Origin: Clostridium_AD sp050717545
Lineage (GTDB): Bacteria > Bacillota > Clostridia > Clostridiales > Clostridiaceae
DNA length: 64,000 nt
Direction: 5' to 3'
NCBI RefSeq assembly: GCF_050717545.1
Contig: NZ_JBOITN010000044.1
Coordinates: 1-64,000 of the forward strand
Part shown: positions 34,671 to 43,398 of the stretch, piece after piece
Numbering within the stretch: position 1 is the stretch's first letter
Layout: every line of letters starts with the position of its first letter
Notes under the pieces: generated by a model
Database searches by the model: none
The model's input: only the letters and a program-made list of their open reading frames with translations
What the model was told of the DNA's origin: nothing
Position numbers and translations under genes: made by a program

Positions 34671-35330
34671 CTATCTCCTACTATTTTTACCTCTACGCGA
34701 AAAGTCATCTTCAATATCTGCTTTCCAGCTGTTATTAATAGGCCTGCTTGCACGAACTTCACTGACAACATGACTAACTGCATCATAATTTAATCTCGTG
34801 CCTTCGCCATCAGCATTATAATTAGACGCTCTATCAGAACTAATACCAAATTTGGCAGCTGTTGAAATAGCGTCGATATTAGCCCCTATGAAAATAAATT
34901 CCCATCCATATTTTTCTTTCTGCCATTCAACCATTTTCTTTATTTTTGCATAATTAAACTCTTTGCTAGCATTTTCCATTCCATCAGTAGTGATTACAAA
35001 CATCACCTTATCTGCACGCTCCTCCTCACTGGTATTTCGCTGCACATTTCCGATCTTATTAATTGTCTTTCCAATAGCATCTAAAAGCGCAGTGCACCCG
35101 CAAACAAAGTATTCTTTTTCTGTTATAGGGCGAATCCCCTTAACGTTTATTCTGTCATGTAAAAGCTCATAATTATCATCAAAAAGCACCGTAGTGATAA
35201 TTGCTTCACCTGGCTCTTCAATCTGTTTTTTAAGTAATGCATTGTAACCACCTATAGTGTCACTTTCAAGTCCAGACATAGACCCACTCCTATCAAGTAT
35301 AAATACCAATTCAGTTAAGTTTGTTTTCAT
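34671..35330 (-). CDS. von Willebrand factor A domain protein
   Basis: A 219-residue cytosolic vWA protein. The metal-binding MIDAS motif is complete: FILDRSGSM near residues 11-19 (DxSxS), a Thr in VCGCTALLDAIG and the Asp in VITTDGMENAS. No signal peptide or membrane anchor. The last 20 residues are basic (FSRRGKNSRR). It is paired with the macro-domain gene 74 bp upstream on the same strand. vWA proteins of this kind usually organise metal-dependent protein complexes; the partner is unknown. Confidence 0.85.
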   Translation of the reverse strand: MKTNLTELVFILDRSGSMSGLESDTIGGYNALLKKQIEEPGEAIITTVLFDDNYELLHDRINVKGIRPITEKEYFVCGCTALLDAIGKTINKIGNVQRNTSEEERADKVMFVITTDGMENASKEFNYAKIKKMVEWQKEKYGWEFIFIGANIDAISTAAKFGISSDRASNYNADGEGTRLNYDAVSHVVSEVRASRPINNSWKADIEDDFSRRGKNSRR

Positions 35331-35404
35331 ATTGTTAACCCCCTTATTTAATAATTAAAGGATAACATTATTAAGAACTTAATCTGTCGCTTTCAAAGCG
35401 ACAA

Positions 35405-36427
35405 TTATACTCCAAGTAGGACTTGCTCAAAGCCAAACAAGGCCTCATTTATCTCGTAGATATTGTAATTGCCTTCTTTGATGAAATACTCAATAATTAC
35501 ATCAAATTTATTGCTATGAGACAATGTGTATCCAGCTCTATTTAGCAAATCACACGTTTCATCCAAACTCAATCTAATAGCTATTGCAAATGCTATTGAT
35601 GTGACCTTGCTAGGGTTGTAACCTTTATCACTTCGAATTTTAGAAAACAGCTTACGATCGATATTGGCCTTCTTATAAGTTTCAACATCTGTCATTCCTT
35701 TTTCATCAATAAGCCGCAGAAGCATTTGTGAAAAAGACTCATCAAGATGGTGAATTAGATCATCAAGACTACGTTTTGCGTCTATTTCGCGTGCTGGAGC
35801 ACTACTCTCGCATTTTATGTTATCCTCATTTACATTTTCAAATTGGTTATATTCGTAAGTCTCTATATTTCTTTGGTGTTCACTAAGGCGCTTACTATCA
35901 ACATAGTTATCATCAATATATTTCTCAATTTTAGAAAAAAGTTTTTCACTCATAACAAAAGCTTTCTTATCATAAACTACCAAATAAACCGTTATCTCGT
36001 ATTTTATAAGGAATTCCCCTATTGCAGAAATTGCTATCTGTAATGCCTTATCTTTCGGATATCCATATATTCCCGACGATATAAGCGGGAAGGCAATAGA
36101 TATGCACTTGTGCTGCAAAGCAAGTTTTAGTGAATTAATGTAGCAGTTATGTAATAGATTACCCTCACCAGAATTACCACCAGCCCATATAGGACCAACT
36201 GTATGAATAATATACTTTGCTTGAAGGCTATATCCACCTGTGATGACAGCTTCCCCAACATTGCACTCTCCAAGTAAATCACATTCCTTTTGAAGCTTTT
36301 CAGACCCCGCGGCAGAAAAGATTGCTCCACATACTCCACCACCCATTGTTAGTGTTATATTTGCAGCATTAACAATAGCATCTATTTTCATCTTTGTTAT
36401 ATCATTTCGGACTATTATCATAGGCAT
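35405..36427 (-). CDS. Macro domain protein with C-terminal helical/HTH extension
   Basis: A 340-residue protein. Residues ~1-165 are a macro domain that binds ADP-ribose or derivatives: DITKMKIDAIVNAANITLTMGGGVCGAIFSAAG, then YIIHTVGPIWAGG and FPLISSGIYGYPKDKA. Residues ~165-230 are a charged linker. Residues ~235-340 (FSQMLLRLIDEKGMTDVETYKKANIDRKLFSKIRSD ... CDLLNRAGYTLS) resemble an XRE-like HTH seen fused to or near macro domains. It probably reverses or senses ADP-ribosylation. It lies upstream of the vWA gene in the same orientation. Confidence 0.85.
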   Translation of the reverse strand: MPMIIVRNDITKMKIDAIVNAANITLTMGGGVCGAIFSAAGSEKLQKECDLLGECNVGEAVITGGYSLQAKYIIHTVGPIWAGGNSGEGNLLHNCYINSLKLALQHKCISIAFPLISSGIYGYPKDKALQIAISAIGEFLIKYEITVYLVVYDKKAFVMSEKLFSKIEKYIDDNYVDSKRLSEHQRNIETYEYNQFENVNEDNIKCESSAPAREIDAKRSLDDLIHHLDESFSQMLLRLIDEKGMTDVETYKKANIDRKLFSKIRSDKGYNPSKVTSIAFAIAIRLSLDETCDLLNRAGYTLSHSNKFDVIIEYFIKEGNYNIYEINEALFGFEQVLLGV

Positions 36428-36586
36428 ATTAGTTATTCTCCTTTAGAAAAATTTCAATCAAGTACTTACCTTTTATTATAATAACAATTTGCGCAATATT
36501 CAAATATATAAAGCAAAAAAATAAGAAGTCCCTAAATTTAGGGACTTCTTATTTTTTAGCTCTTACCACTAAATATTTGAAACATA

Positions 36587-37228
36587 TTATTTTTCTAATA
36601 TATTTTTAATTGCTTCTTTGATTTCTTCAGATTTACAATTAGCAAAGAAATATTCCTTGAATTTTTCTCCTCCTATAGCGCCCTTTAAAAGATCTTGATC
36701 TATATCTTTTAAAATTGTTAACATATCTTTATATGTTACTTTTTTAACTTCATCTAATATCTTTTTATTTCTTTGTTCTGGAATTACTCTGTCCTTTGGA
36801 TACCCTTGACCACTTTCACCTTGGAATAGCTGTTCAAATATATATCCCAAATTTAATTCTGCTCCCCATCCAAATCCCTTTGCAAAAGGCATTGCTATTG
36901 CATTTCCATCATTAACTTGTGCAAACATAAACGCATCTGAAGGATCTTGTACATGACCACATAATACTCCAGGGAATGAATTACATGCAAGCAGTGCTCC
37001 TTCCCCTGTACCACATCCAGTTATTACATAATCAGCTGCTCCTGAATTTAATAAGATAGCTGCTAAAATACCATTTTGAACATATGTTAATTGTGCATTG
37101 TCTTCTGCAGTATACATTCCATAATTAAATACTTCATGACCTTTTGGCTCTACTACTTTTTTTAATGTTTCGTATATTATTCCATTTTTTGCTGCTTGGC
37201 TATTTTCGTTAATTAATGCAATTTTCAT
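36587..37228 (-). CDS. RpiB/LacAB family isomerase, DhuI-like
   Basis: A 213-residue sugar isomerase. Hallmarks: KIALINENSQAAKN at the start, then ADYVITGCGTGEGALLACNSFPGVLCGHV, the RpiB 'GTG' active-site loop. The length and next-door SDR fit DhuI, the streptococcal 4-deoxy-L-threo-5-hexosulose-uronate ketol-isomerase acting on unsaturated uronates released from glycosaminoglycans or pectin, rather than the ~150-residue ribose-5-phosphate isomerase B. It is the second gene of an operon after the dehydrogenase; the 84-bp gap contains a three-copy repeat. Confidence 0.8.
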   Translation of the reverse strand: MKIALINENSQAAKNGIIYETLKKVVEPKGHEVFNYGMYTAEDNAQLTYVQNGILAAILLNSGAADYVITGCGTGEGALLACNSFPGVLCGHVQDPSDAFMFAQVNDGNAIAMPFAKGFGWGAELNLGYIFEQLFQGESGQGYPKDRVIPEQRNKKILDEVKKVTYKDMLTILKDIDQDLLKGAIGGEKFKEYFFANCKSEEIKEAIKNILEK

Positions 37229-37252
37229 TTCATATTCCTCCTGTTATTTGGT

Positions 37253-37310
37253 ATAGTGTAATCACTATTATAGATAGTGTAATCACTATTATGGATAGTG
37301 CAAGCACTAT
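37253..37310. repeat. Three tandem 21-bp palindromic units
   Basis: Three copies spaced exactly 21 bp apart. Each has ATAGTG, a 4-nt centre (TAAT, TAAT, CAAG) and CACTAT at 37253-37268, 37274-37289 and 37295-37310. The array fills the gap between the dehydrogenase stop (37312) and the isomerase gene (start 37228). The 21-bp period is two helical turns, so bound dimers would line up on one DNA face. Confidence 0.85.
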
Positions 37311-37311
37311 C

Positions 37312-38100
37312 TTATTCTGGTTGTTTTCCAATAGTAGCTAATATTCCGCCATCTACATATAACACATGACCATTTACAAAATCTGATGCATCAGATGCTA
37401 AAAATACAGCTGGTCCTTCTAAATCTTCTGTTGTTCCCCAACGTGCAGCTGGAGTTTTACCTATAATAAAATCATTAAATGGATGTCCTTCTACTCTAAG
37501 TGGTGCAGTTTGAGGTGTTGCTATATATCCAGGTCCTATTCCATTACATTGAATATTAAATTCGCCATATTCGGCTGCAATATTTTTTGTTAGCATCTTA
37601 AGTCCACCTTTTGCAGCTGCATAAGCAGAAACTGTTTCGCGTCCAAGTTCACTCATCATAGAACATATATTTATTATTTTACCATGTCCTTTTTTAATCA
37701 TTGAAGGTAATACAGCTTTTGCTACTATAAATGGTGCAGTTAAATCTACATCTATAACTTTTCTAAAATCTGAAGCTTTCATATCTATCATTGCAACACG
37801 CTTAATTATTCCTGCATTATTTACAAGAATATCAATTACTCCAACTTCTTTTTCTATTTTTGCAACTAATTCATATACCTTATCTTCATCTGTAACATCA
37901 CATATATATCCATGTGCTGTTATACCTTCCTCTACATAAGCTTTTATTCCTTTATCTACAAGTTCTTGATTAATGTCGTTAAAAACTATAGTTGCTCCTG
38001 CCTTACTATAAGACTTTGCAATAGCAAACCCAATACCGTATGAAGCACCTGTGATTAATGCAACTTTACCTTCTAATGAAAATTTATTAATATTACTCAT
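37312..38100 (-). CDS. SDR dehydrogenase, DhuD / gluconate 5-dehydrogenase type
   Basis: A 262-residue NAD(P)-dependent short-chain dehydrogenase. Cofactor motif ITGASYGIGFAIA (TGxxxGIG), NNAGII, the catalytic Ser in INICSMMS, the YAAAKGG tyrosine-lysine pair and PGYIATP are all present. It belongs to the IdnO/KduD/DhuD group that reduces 2-keto-3-deoxy- or 5-keto-uronic/gluconic acids. With the DhuI-like isomerase downstream and a LacI regulator upstream, a role in unsaturated uronate breakdown is the best reading. GAGGAGG precedes the ATG. Confidence 0.88.
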   Translation of the reverse strand: MSNINKFSLEGKVALITGASYGIGFAIAKSYSKAGATIVFNDINQELVDKGIKAYVEEGITAHGYICDVTDEDKVYELVAKIEKEVGVIDILVNNAGIIKRVAMIDMKASDFRKVIDVDLTAPFIVAKAVLPSMIKKGHGKIINICSMMSELGRETVSAYAAAKGGLKMLTKNIAAEYGEFNIQCNGIGPGYIATPQTAPLRVEGHPFNDFIIGKTPAARWGTTEDLEGPAVFLASDASDFVNGHVLYVDGGILATIGKQPE

Positions 38101-38139
38101 GAAATATTCCTCCTCGAATTTATAATTTATATATATATT

Positions 38140-38169
38140 AAAGAAATATATATCACATATATTTTCTTT
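38140..38169. promoter_or_regulatory. Candidate operator upstream of the uronate operon
   Basis: A 30-bp imperfect palindrome bounded by AAAGAAA and TTTCTTT, 40 bp upstream of the SDR start codon. A minus-strand TTGCAA lies at its promoter-distal side, so it could overlap the -10 region. The adjacent LacI-type regulator is the likely ligand. Confidence 0.4.
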
Positions 38170-38220
38170 AAAATTTGCAACTTTTTAATAACTATAATGT
38201 ATTAATGTACCATTCATATT

Positions 38221-39222
38221 TTATAATATAGACTCATTCCAATTTACAATACACTCTAACACCTGTTGACCATTTTCTTCATTTTTACATTCAATTTGAT
38301 CAATTAAAATACTTGCCGCTTGTTGCCCTTCCTTAAAAGCAGGTTGCACAATAGTTGTTATGCTAGGGGACGCAAAATTAGTCCACTCAGTATTATCAAA
38401 TCCCATAAGACCTAAATTAGGCATTAAATGATAATAATCTTTTAATGCTATAAATACCATTGATAAAGCCCAACAGTTAGGAACAAAAATTAATTCCTTT
38501 TCTTTTTCATTAATATGTTTAACAAGAAACTTCAGTATCTTCTTAGGATTTTTTTCATCATTATCTTCAACAATTAATTTTTCATAACCTAAATCACGAT
38601 CTAATAAAGCATCAATAAAACCAGAAGTTCTTTCAATTCGAGTGCTTAATAAACTTGGATCGGCCGTAATTAGAATGAATTTTTTATAACCTTTATTTAT
38701 ACAAGCAGTAGTTGCTTCATACGTAGCATCATAGTTATTTGTTTTTACCCATTTTGTTTTATAATCATAAACATTACTATCAAAAAAAACCATTGGTTTT
38801 TTTGTTTTTTTTAAAATTTCCTTAAATTGAATTGTAGGTTGAACAATAAAACCATCAACGCCCATAGCTAACATTCTCTCTATGATGTTTTCTTCTCTAT
38901 CATAATTATAGTTACTATTAGCCACAATAAGTTGATAACCTTTTTTACTTGCTACATCTTCAATTCCTTTAACAATTTGATTTGAAAATGTATTAGTAAT
39001 ATCTCCAATCATTATCCCTAAGAGTTTAGAACTTTTTGAATTTAAACTTCTAGCCGCAATACTAGGTTTGTAATTTGTTTCTTTAATCACTTCTTCAATT
39101 CTTTTTCTTGTTTTTTCTGACATTTTTTCCGTTTTACCATTTAAATAAAAAGAAACAGTTGTTTTAGAAGTATCTGCCAAACGTGCAATTTCTGTAATTG
39201 TAATCTTTCCATTATATTCCAT
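38221..39222 (-). CDS. LacI family transcriptional regulator (KdgR/RegR-like)
   Basis: A 333-residue repressor. The start ATG at 39222 is preferred because GAGGTT lies 8 bases upstream. The N-terminal HTH and hinge helix read ITITEIARLADTSKTTVSFYLNGK ... NYKPSIAARSLNSKSSKLLGIMI. The periplasmic-binding-protein-like core follows, with GFDNTEWTNFASPSITTI near the end, the usual ligand-sensor segment. It lies directly upstream of, and in the same direction as, the DhuD/DhuI pair, so it should control that operon. Confidence 0.9.
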   Translation of the reverse strand: MEYNGKITITEIARLADTSKTTVSFYLNGKTEKMSEKTRKRIEEVIKETNYKPSIAARSLNSKSSKLLGIMIGDITNTFSNQIVKGIEDVASKKGYQLIVANSNYNYDREENIIERMLAMGVDGFIVQPTIQFKEILKKTKKPMVFFDSNVYDYKTKWVKTNNYDATYEATTACINKGYKKFILITADPSLLSTRIERTSGFIDALLDRDLGYEKLIVEDNDEKNPKKILKFLVKHINEKEKELIFVPNCWALSMVFIALKDYYHLMPNLGLMGFDNTEWTNFASPSITTIVQPAFKEGQQAASILIDQIECKNEENGQQVLECIVNWNESIL

Positions 39223-39275
39223 GTATAACCTCATATTTCTATATTCTTATTTTTCTATATTCTTATACTAACACA

Positions 39276-39315
39276 AAAAAACAATTTAGTAAACTAGTTT
39301 ACTAAATTGTTTTTT
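39276..39315. terminator. 40-bp perfect palindrome: terminator, possibly also operator
   Basis: A perfect 20+20 palindrome centred on CTAG (39294-39297) with A/T runs at both ends, lying between the stop of the CoA-binding gene and the start of the LacI gene. As RNA it is a strong bidirectional terminator. Its core GTAAAC-TA-GTTTAC also looks like a LacI-family operator, so autoregulation of the repressor is possible. Confidence 0.75.
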
Positions 39316-39323
39316 ATTACATT

Positions 39324-39695
39324 TTACCTTTTCCTTAATTCTACCAATGTACATCCCTCTATTGCCTCAATTCCATTTTGTCTACAAAAATCAAGTATCT
39401 CAGAGCTTTCAGCTCCCGGTTGAATAAGTACTTTATCAATTTTAAGCTTATGAGCATCCTGAAGTATTTTGATACCTTTAATTGGATTAATGCATAAATT
39501 TAAAATATCTATCTTGTATGGTATATCAGCTAGACTCTTATATGCCTCTTCATTTTTAACAGAAGGGTTTAACCCCACTACATTAAAATCAGCTTCTCTT
39601 AATGAACTCAATATCTTATAAGCATACTTAAAACGATTTAATACATCCCCTACCACAACCCAGTTTTTATATTGTAAAAATTCATTAGCCTTCAA
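39324..39695 (-). CDS. CoA-binding domain protein
   Basis: A 123-residue Rossmann-like protein of the CoA_binding_2 family. It reads NWVVVGDVLNRFKYAYKILSSLREADFNVVGLNP, DILNLCINPIKGIKIL, VLIQPGAESSEILDFCRQNGI and ends EGCTLVEL, all hallmarks of this domain. It probably binds CoA or a nucleotide in a regulatory role. It lies 32 bp downstream of the opine dehydrogenase-like gene on the same strand, likely one operon. Confidence 0.85.
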   Translation of the reverse strand: MKANEFLQYKNWVVVGDVLNRFKYAYKILSSLREADFNVVGLNPSVKNEEAYKSLADIPYKIDILNLCINPIKGIKILQDAHKLKIDKVLIQPGAESSEILDFCRQNGIEAIEGCTLVELRKR

Positions 39696-39727
39696 TATTA
39701 TCCTCTCCTAATATTTATTAAATTTAT

Positions 39728-40852
39728 TTATGACATCCTATAATATTTAATCATATCTTCTTGTGAATTTATTCCATAATTTTGTGGTAGCGCAAGTCTG
39801 TTTAAATCTTTTCCTATAAATCTGCCATCCACATAATATTCAACCCTAGCAAAGTCCTCAAACCACATAAGAATTTTATCAATAAACGGAGTTTTAAGTT
39901 CCGCTATTTCGCAAAAGCTCTTAATAATGCATAACCCACCTGAAAAGTCTTCCAAAAAATATCTTGACATAAAGTCTGGAACATAACCCTTTTCTGTTAA
40001 TATCATTGGAGATTGGATATTCTTAAGCGCAATTCTACTGCTGATTTCGGCAGTCATCTGCTCTGGTGTTTGTGCACCAAAATATTCTTTTACAGAACCA
40101 ACACCCGAAAGCTCGATTTTATCTAATTTACCGCATAATTTTTGAACCTCATCATCACTACCAAGTAGCATTGTCGAAGACTCATCCGTCCACTCGCTAT
40201 AAAAATTAACCATCTTTTCCCAATAAATCCCATTTTTATAATTTCGGAAAATTTCATAGATTCTTGCAGTATGAAGAATTGGATTAGCTGGTGTAAGAGT
40301 AACCTGAAGATAATTCTCTAGTGGATTGCACTTCACACTAAATAAATGCTCCATTACTTTGCATACTTCTGATGTTATGCAGGCTGGCACCGCTCCTATG
40401 TAAAGTTCTTTTTTCTTATCCAAATCAAATACAGATTTTCCGTACTCCTTTAATCTACAAATACCATGAACCCTCTGAAATCCAAACACAGTACATCCAT
40501 TTTCAACAAGTTCCTGGCAATAAAATTCGCCACCACCATTACCTGGCATCATGCCAATCCATGCCCCAGCTTTTATAAAATGCTTAATCTTTCGAATTAC
40601 TTCACTTAAAACATTTGCAGGAAGTGTGGATATAATAATATCCGCATCACTAATTACTTCCTCTGGATTACTTGATACAACATCCAGCGTTCCTGAATAT
40701 TTAAATATACCATCCTTATCAAAAACCTCAATAATGTTGTTCCATTCATCTGGTTTGGAGGTCAACAATCGTACAGAAACATCCTCTTTCGCGCCGATAT
40801 CTCCAATTATAAGTGTACCTATATTCCCGCCACCTAAAATACATACATTCAT
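39728..40852 (-). CDS. NAD/NADP octopine/nopaline dehydrogenase family protein
   Basis: A 374-residue oxidoreductase. The N-terminal Rossmann motif VCILGGGNIGTLIIGDIG is clear, ADIIISTLPANVLSEV follows, and the C-terminal half matches the octopine dehydrogenase domain (VTLTPANPILHTARIYEIF, with the His of the catalytic dyad, and YFGAQTPEQM). The family condenses an amino acid with a keto acid reductively; staphylopine-type enzymes make metallophores. The operon with a CoA-binding protein and the nearby APC amino acid permease suggest amino acid metabolism. GGGGG precedes the ATG. Confidence 0.82.
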   Translation of the reverse strand: MNVCILGGGNIGTLIIGDIGAKEDVSVRLLTSKPDEWNNIIEVFDKDGIFKYSGTLDVVSSNPEEVISDADIIISTLPANVLSEVIRKIKHFIKAGAWIGMMPGNGGGEFYCQELVENGCTVFGFQRVHGICRLKEYGKSVFDLDKKKELYIGAVPACITSEVCKVMEHLFSVKCNPLENYLQVTLTPANPILHTARIYEIFRNYKNGIYWEKMVNFYSEWTDESSTMLLGSDDEVQKLCGKLDKIELSGVGSVKEYFGAQTPEQMTAEISSRIALKNIQSPMILTEKGYVPDFMSRYFLEDFSGGLCIIKSFCEIAELKTPFIDKILMWFEDFARVEYYVDGRFIGKDLNRLALPQNYGINSQEDMIKYYRMS

Positions 40853-41036
40853 ATTGCATCCCCCTTCATATAATCATATTTACTATCATTATATCATATA
40901 AGGCCATTTAACCCCAGGGTAAATATATATGTCTAAATAGCTTGGTTTAACTCTATTTTACATAGCATTCTTCATCCTAATCTATAATTTAGAACAATAC
41001 TAAATGCAATATGTATTTTAGATAATTTCTCTTTCC

Positions 41037-42476
41037 CTAACTCTCTTTCTTAAAGACAATCTCTTTTCTAGCATAATGTTTACCAAATATAAGGAACTCC
41101 CTTTCAGCCTTACTAATATTACCATAGGATCTCTTTGCCCAAATAGCCAATACAATGCCTATAATCATCCATGCAAAAACAATTCCCCATTCATATGGCC
41201 ACACCAACGATCCTGGTCCAATAGGTAAATATAAACTAATAAAAACTAGCGAAATAATTACCGCGCCGTATCCAACAAATTTCCCACTGGAAACTTTAAA
41301 TGGTCGTTCTAGATTTGGCTCCTTTTTCCTTAGGCTAATAAATGATATTGACACAAGTAGATAAGCTACTACCGTTCCAAACGCACTGGCATCAACAAAC
41401 CAAACTAACGCGTTCTTTCCTAGTAGCGGAGATAAACAACTTATTAAACCAACAAGAAGAATAGCTCCCGTTGGCGAATTATACTTTGGATGTAGTTTTG
41501 CAAAAACCGCTGGAATCATTTTTGCTCTACCCATTGCAAATAGCACCCTTGTCGCTCCCATAATAAAACCATTCCAACTCGTAAGAATACCACACAATGC
41601 ACCACCAATTAAAATTTTCCCAAATATAGGTGAATTAAAAGAAAATGCCATAGCATCTGCCACCGGAACTCCACCTGCTTGCCTTATTTCCGCGGGTGCC
41701 GATATAGAAATACCAACAATCATTAATATGTACCAAGCGGCTGCCATTAAAATTGAAATAATTAAAACATTAGCAATCTGTTTGAGTGGTATATTCATCT
41801 CCTCAGCTGTTTGAGGAATAACATCAAATCCCACATACATAGACGGTGCCATAAGCAAAACAGCAACTAAACCAGATCCACTTGTAAATAAAGGTACTGC
41901 ATACTCTGTACTACCAAATGCAACTCCACCAAACAAGAATAAAAGACCCACTAGTACTAATCCTACGGTACCCATAACTTGAAAAATAGCAGAATTCTTT
42001 GTTCCAAAGTAGTTTAATGTGGTAATCACTATTGCACCTGCAATTCCAATGATTGCCCATGATAAATATACATCATATCCAGCTATAGTCCATAGTAGTC
42101 CCATCTTGGGTATATGAAATATATAATCTATCGCTGTAGACATGGAAATTCCTTCCATAGCTGCAACTCCAACATATGCAAATCCTATGGCCCATGATGT
42201 TACCCACGACCAAAAATAATTAAGTCCTCGATAAGCAAAAACCATCTCTCCACCAGCCAGTGGCAATGCAGGTGTTAATTCTGCGTAAGTCAGTCCAACA
42301 AAAATGCACATTACTGCACCAATAAGAAATGCTGATATAGCACCGACTACACCGGCTTCTGACACCCAATTACCAACAAGCATTACCCAACCCCAACCTA
42401 TCATAGTTCCAAATGCCATGGCTAATACGTCAAATCTACCTAACACCTTATTTAAACTTTGTCTTTTGTGTTTCAT
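41037..42476 (-). CDS. APC family amino acid permease
   Basis: A 479-residue membrane protein with about twelve transmembrane segments. The first helix reads DVLAMAFGTMIGWGWVM with the broken-helix GTMIGWG motif of APC carriers, followed by the second-helix segment FVGLTYAELTPALPLAGGEMVFAYRGLNYFWSW. It should import an amino acid or amine by H+ or Na+ symport. GGGGGAAAG precedes the start. It is upstream of and codirectional with the opine dehydrogenase gene, 184 bp away. Confidence 0.88.
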   Translation of the reverse strand: MKHKRQSLNKVLGRFDVLAMAFGTMIGWGWVMLVGNWVSEAGVVGAISAFLIGAVMCIFVGLTYAELTPALPLAGGEMVFAYRGLNYFWSWVTSWAIGFAYVGVAAMEGISMSTAIDYIFHIPKMGLLWTIAGYDVYLSWAIIGIAGAIVITTLNYFGTKNSAIFQVMGTVGLVLVGLLFLFGGVAFGSTEYAVPLFTSGSGLVAVLLMAPSMYVGFDVIPQTAEEMNIPLKQIANVLIISILMAAAWYILMIVGISISAPAEIRQAGGVPVADAMAFSFNSPIFGKILIGGALCGILTSWNGFIMGATRVLFAMGRAKMIPAVFAKLHPKYNSPTGAILLVGLISCLSPLLGKNALVWFVDASAFGTVVAYLLVSISFISLRKKEPNLERPFKVSSGKFVGYGAVIISLVFISLYLPIGPGSLVWPYEWGIVFAWMIIGIVLAIWAKRSYGNISKAEREFLIFGKHYARKEIVFKKES

Positions 42477-42559
42477 TCACTTTCCCCCTAGTTCTTCCTT
42501 TAAAATAATTAGTATTGTTAGTTATATTTCTACAAATGTATTCATATTCCTTTAAAATG

Positions 42560-43261
42560 CTATTTTTCGCTATTATTCATAGCTTTATTAAGCTTCTTTA
42601 ATCCCTTTTTTTCAATCCGTGAAACATATGATCTAGAAATCCCTAAAATTAATGCAATTTCACTTTGAGTCTGAGGATTACCATCCAGTAATCCATAGCG
42701 CATTTGAATTACTGTTTTTTCTCTATCCTTCAAGTCTATATTTATCTTAGTATAAAGCTGCTTAATTTGTATTTTACGCTCGACTACATCTATAATAGGA
42801 TCTTCCTTACTACATAATACATCAATAAGCGATATCTCTTTTCCCTCTTTATCAGTGCCAATAGTGTCCTGAAGGTACATTTCCTCTTTTATTTTCTTAT
42901 TACTCCTAATAAGCATGAGTATATCATTTTCTATACATCTTGAAACATAGGTAGCAAGCCTCACTCCCTTACCTACATCAAAGGAATCAATACCCTTAAT
43001 TAATCCAACGGTTCCAATAGATATAAGATCCTCTACATCCTTTCCTGGATAGGTATATTTTTTTACTATATGTGCAACTAGTCTTAAATTTCGTTCCACG
43101 AGTATCCCCTTAGCTAGTAAATCACCTTCTTTAAATTTTTCCAAATAAGATTTTTCTTCTTCTTCATTTAATGGTTGTGGGAATGAATTACTACCGGTTA
43201 TATAGGCTGTTAAAATTGTAACATTTTCAATTAAATTTAATAAAGAATTTATGAGTAGCAC
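42560..43261 (-). CDS. sigK: Sporulation sigma factor SigK (late mother cell)
   Basis: A 233-residue RNA polymerase sigma factor. It has an N-terminal hydrophobic pro-sequence-like stretch (LLINSLLNLIENVTILTAYITG), then the diagnostic NSFPQPLNEEEEKSYLE. Region 2 reads ILVERNLRLVAHIVKKYTYPGKDVEDLISIGTVGLIKGIDSF and region 4 ends SRSYVSRIEKKGLKKL. The start is GTG with GGGGGG upstream. The gene is uninterrupted (no skin element). It directs coat and exosporium gene transcription in the mother cell. It lies 138 bp downstream of sigG with a terminator between. Confidence 0.93.
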   Translation of the reverse strand: MLLINSLLNLIENVTILTAYITGSNSFPQPLNEEEEKSYLEKFKEGDLLAKGILVERNLRLVAHIVKKYTYPGKDVEDLISIGTVGLIKGIDSFDVGKGVRLATYVSRCIENDILMLIRSNKKIKEEMYLQDTIGTDKEGKEISLIDVLCSKEDPIIDVVERKIQIKQLYTKINIDLKDREKTVIQMRYGLLDGNPQTQSEIALILGISRSYVSRIEKKGLKKLNKAMNNSEK

Positions 43262-43375
43262 AGGTGCCCCCCCTAATAAAGTTTCTTAATATAATATGAT
43301 TTGTTATTTGTTTTCATGTACATAATATTTAATCTGCTTTATTATTTTTAACAACATTCTGGTAAATAATAAATG

Positions 43376-43398
43376 AAAAAAGGTCCTACAAGAGGACC
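43376..43398 (-). terminator. Terminator after sigG
   Basis: On the minus strand a GGTCCT / AGGACC stem with a 5-nt loop, then TTTTTTC, beginning at the sigG stop codon. Confidence 0.8.

Noticed and set aside
37253..37310. CRISPR-like tandem repeat
   Set aside because: Three units at a 21-bp period with no spacers; it is a tandem palindromic array, not a CRISPR.
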